Part shown: positions 41,379 through 41,502 of the stretch, piece after piece
Layout: every line of letters starts with the position of its first letter
Position numbering within the stretch: the first letter of the stretch is position 1
From: Myxacorys californica WJT36-NPBG1
GTDB lineage: Bacteria > Cyanobacteriota > Cyanobacteriia > Leptolyngbyales > Leptolyngbyaceae
DNA: 41,502 nt
NCBI GenBank assembly: GCA_019359315.1
Contig: JAHHHO010000048.1
Span: forward strand, 1 to 41,502
Reading direction: 5' to 3'
Position numbers and translations under genes: made by a program
Notes under the pieces: generated by a model
Told to the model about the DNA's origin: nothing
The model's input: only the letters and a program-made list of their open reading frames with translations
Database searches by the model: none

Positions 41379-41502
41379 ATGACCATAGCAGTAGGGCGTG
41401 CGCCAGCGAGTCGGGGATGGTTCGACGTCCTCGACGACTGGCTCAAGCGTGACCGATTCGTCTTCGTCGGCTGGTCCGGCATCTTACTCTTTCCCTGTGC
41501 CT
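41379..41502 (+). CDS. psbD: Photosystem II D2 protein, N-terminal part (runs off the window)
   Basis: The first 41 residues, starting [20 protein letters not shown] and then [20 protein letters not shown], match D2 closely. D2 is a reaction-centre core subunit of photosystem II. Most of the gene, including all pigment ligands, is outside the window. GAGG lies about ten bases before the ATG. In cyanobacteria psbC usually follows and overlaps psbD, which cannot be checked here. Confidence 0.96.
   Translation, partial: MTIAVGRAPASRGWFDVLDDWLKRDRFVFVGWSGILLFPCA

Overview
The window is cyanobacterial chromosome. It carries the oxygenic-photosynthesis genes psaM, ycf4 and the start of psbD, cyanobacterial families such as Ycf23, SipA, CruP, DUF2605/DUF2973 and a Mo-nitrogenase C-terminal-type protein, and very many copies of the GCGATCGC (HIP1) octamer. 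Gene content and moderate GC fit a Leptolyngbya/Oscillatoriales-like organism, but the species cannot be read from this sequence alone.

Layout. 1-127 is the end of an IS5-type element cut by the window edge. 236-4527 holds thrS (-), then DUF2605, DUF2973 and a membrane-associated GTPase (+). 4.7-13.8 kb is an AT-richer accessory region, all on the minus strand. It contains a HetC-like ABC exporter with a C39 peptidase domain, an HlyD adaptor, a HetP-family protein, three small proteins with double-glycine-type leaders, and a SurA/parvulin-like foldase with a small Ser-rich protein just behind it. 14.6-28.7 kb is mostly housekeeping: ycf23, DUF4870, cobyrinate a,c-diamide synthase, ilvD, a protein with a TIR-like/nucleotide-binding C-terminus, the Mo-nitro_C-type protein, a one-pass coiled-coil protein, psaM, TerC, ndk, speA, a TPR membrane protein, and a cobalamin-riboswitch-controlled cobaltochelatase. 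28.8-32.8 kb is a second accessory patch: an antitoxin with the stub of its lost toxin, a complete MazF-type toxin/antitoxin pair, an NB-ARC/TPR (STAND) gene apparently broken by one in-frame TGA, and a 21-bp tandem array. 32.9-41.5 kb is core again: sipA, a conserved-TM-helix channel-like protein, an SRPBCC protein, a SirB1-like protein, cruP, a beta-ketoacyl-ACP synthase, a cyclophilin lipoprotein, ycf4 and psbD (partial).

The most interesting unit is 4.7-13.8 kb. In heterocyst-forming cyanobacteria hetC (C39-ABC exporter) and hetP (differentiation regulator) are neighbours. Here the same two families sit together with an HlyD adaptor, a foldase and several candidate double-glycine substrates. 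The peptidase residues are intact and each precursor gene looks like its own transcription unit. This suggests a peptide maturation and export system tied to a HetP-type regulator. That role is inference.
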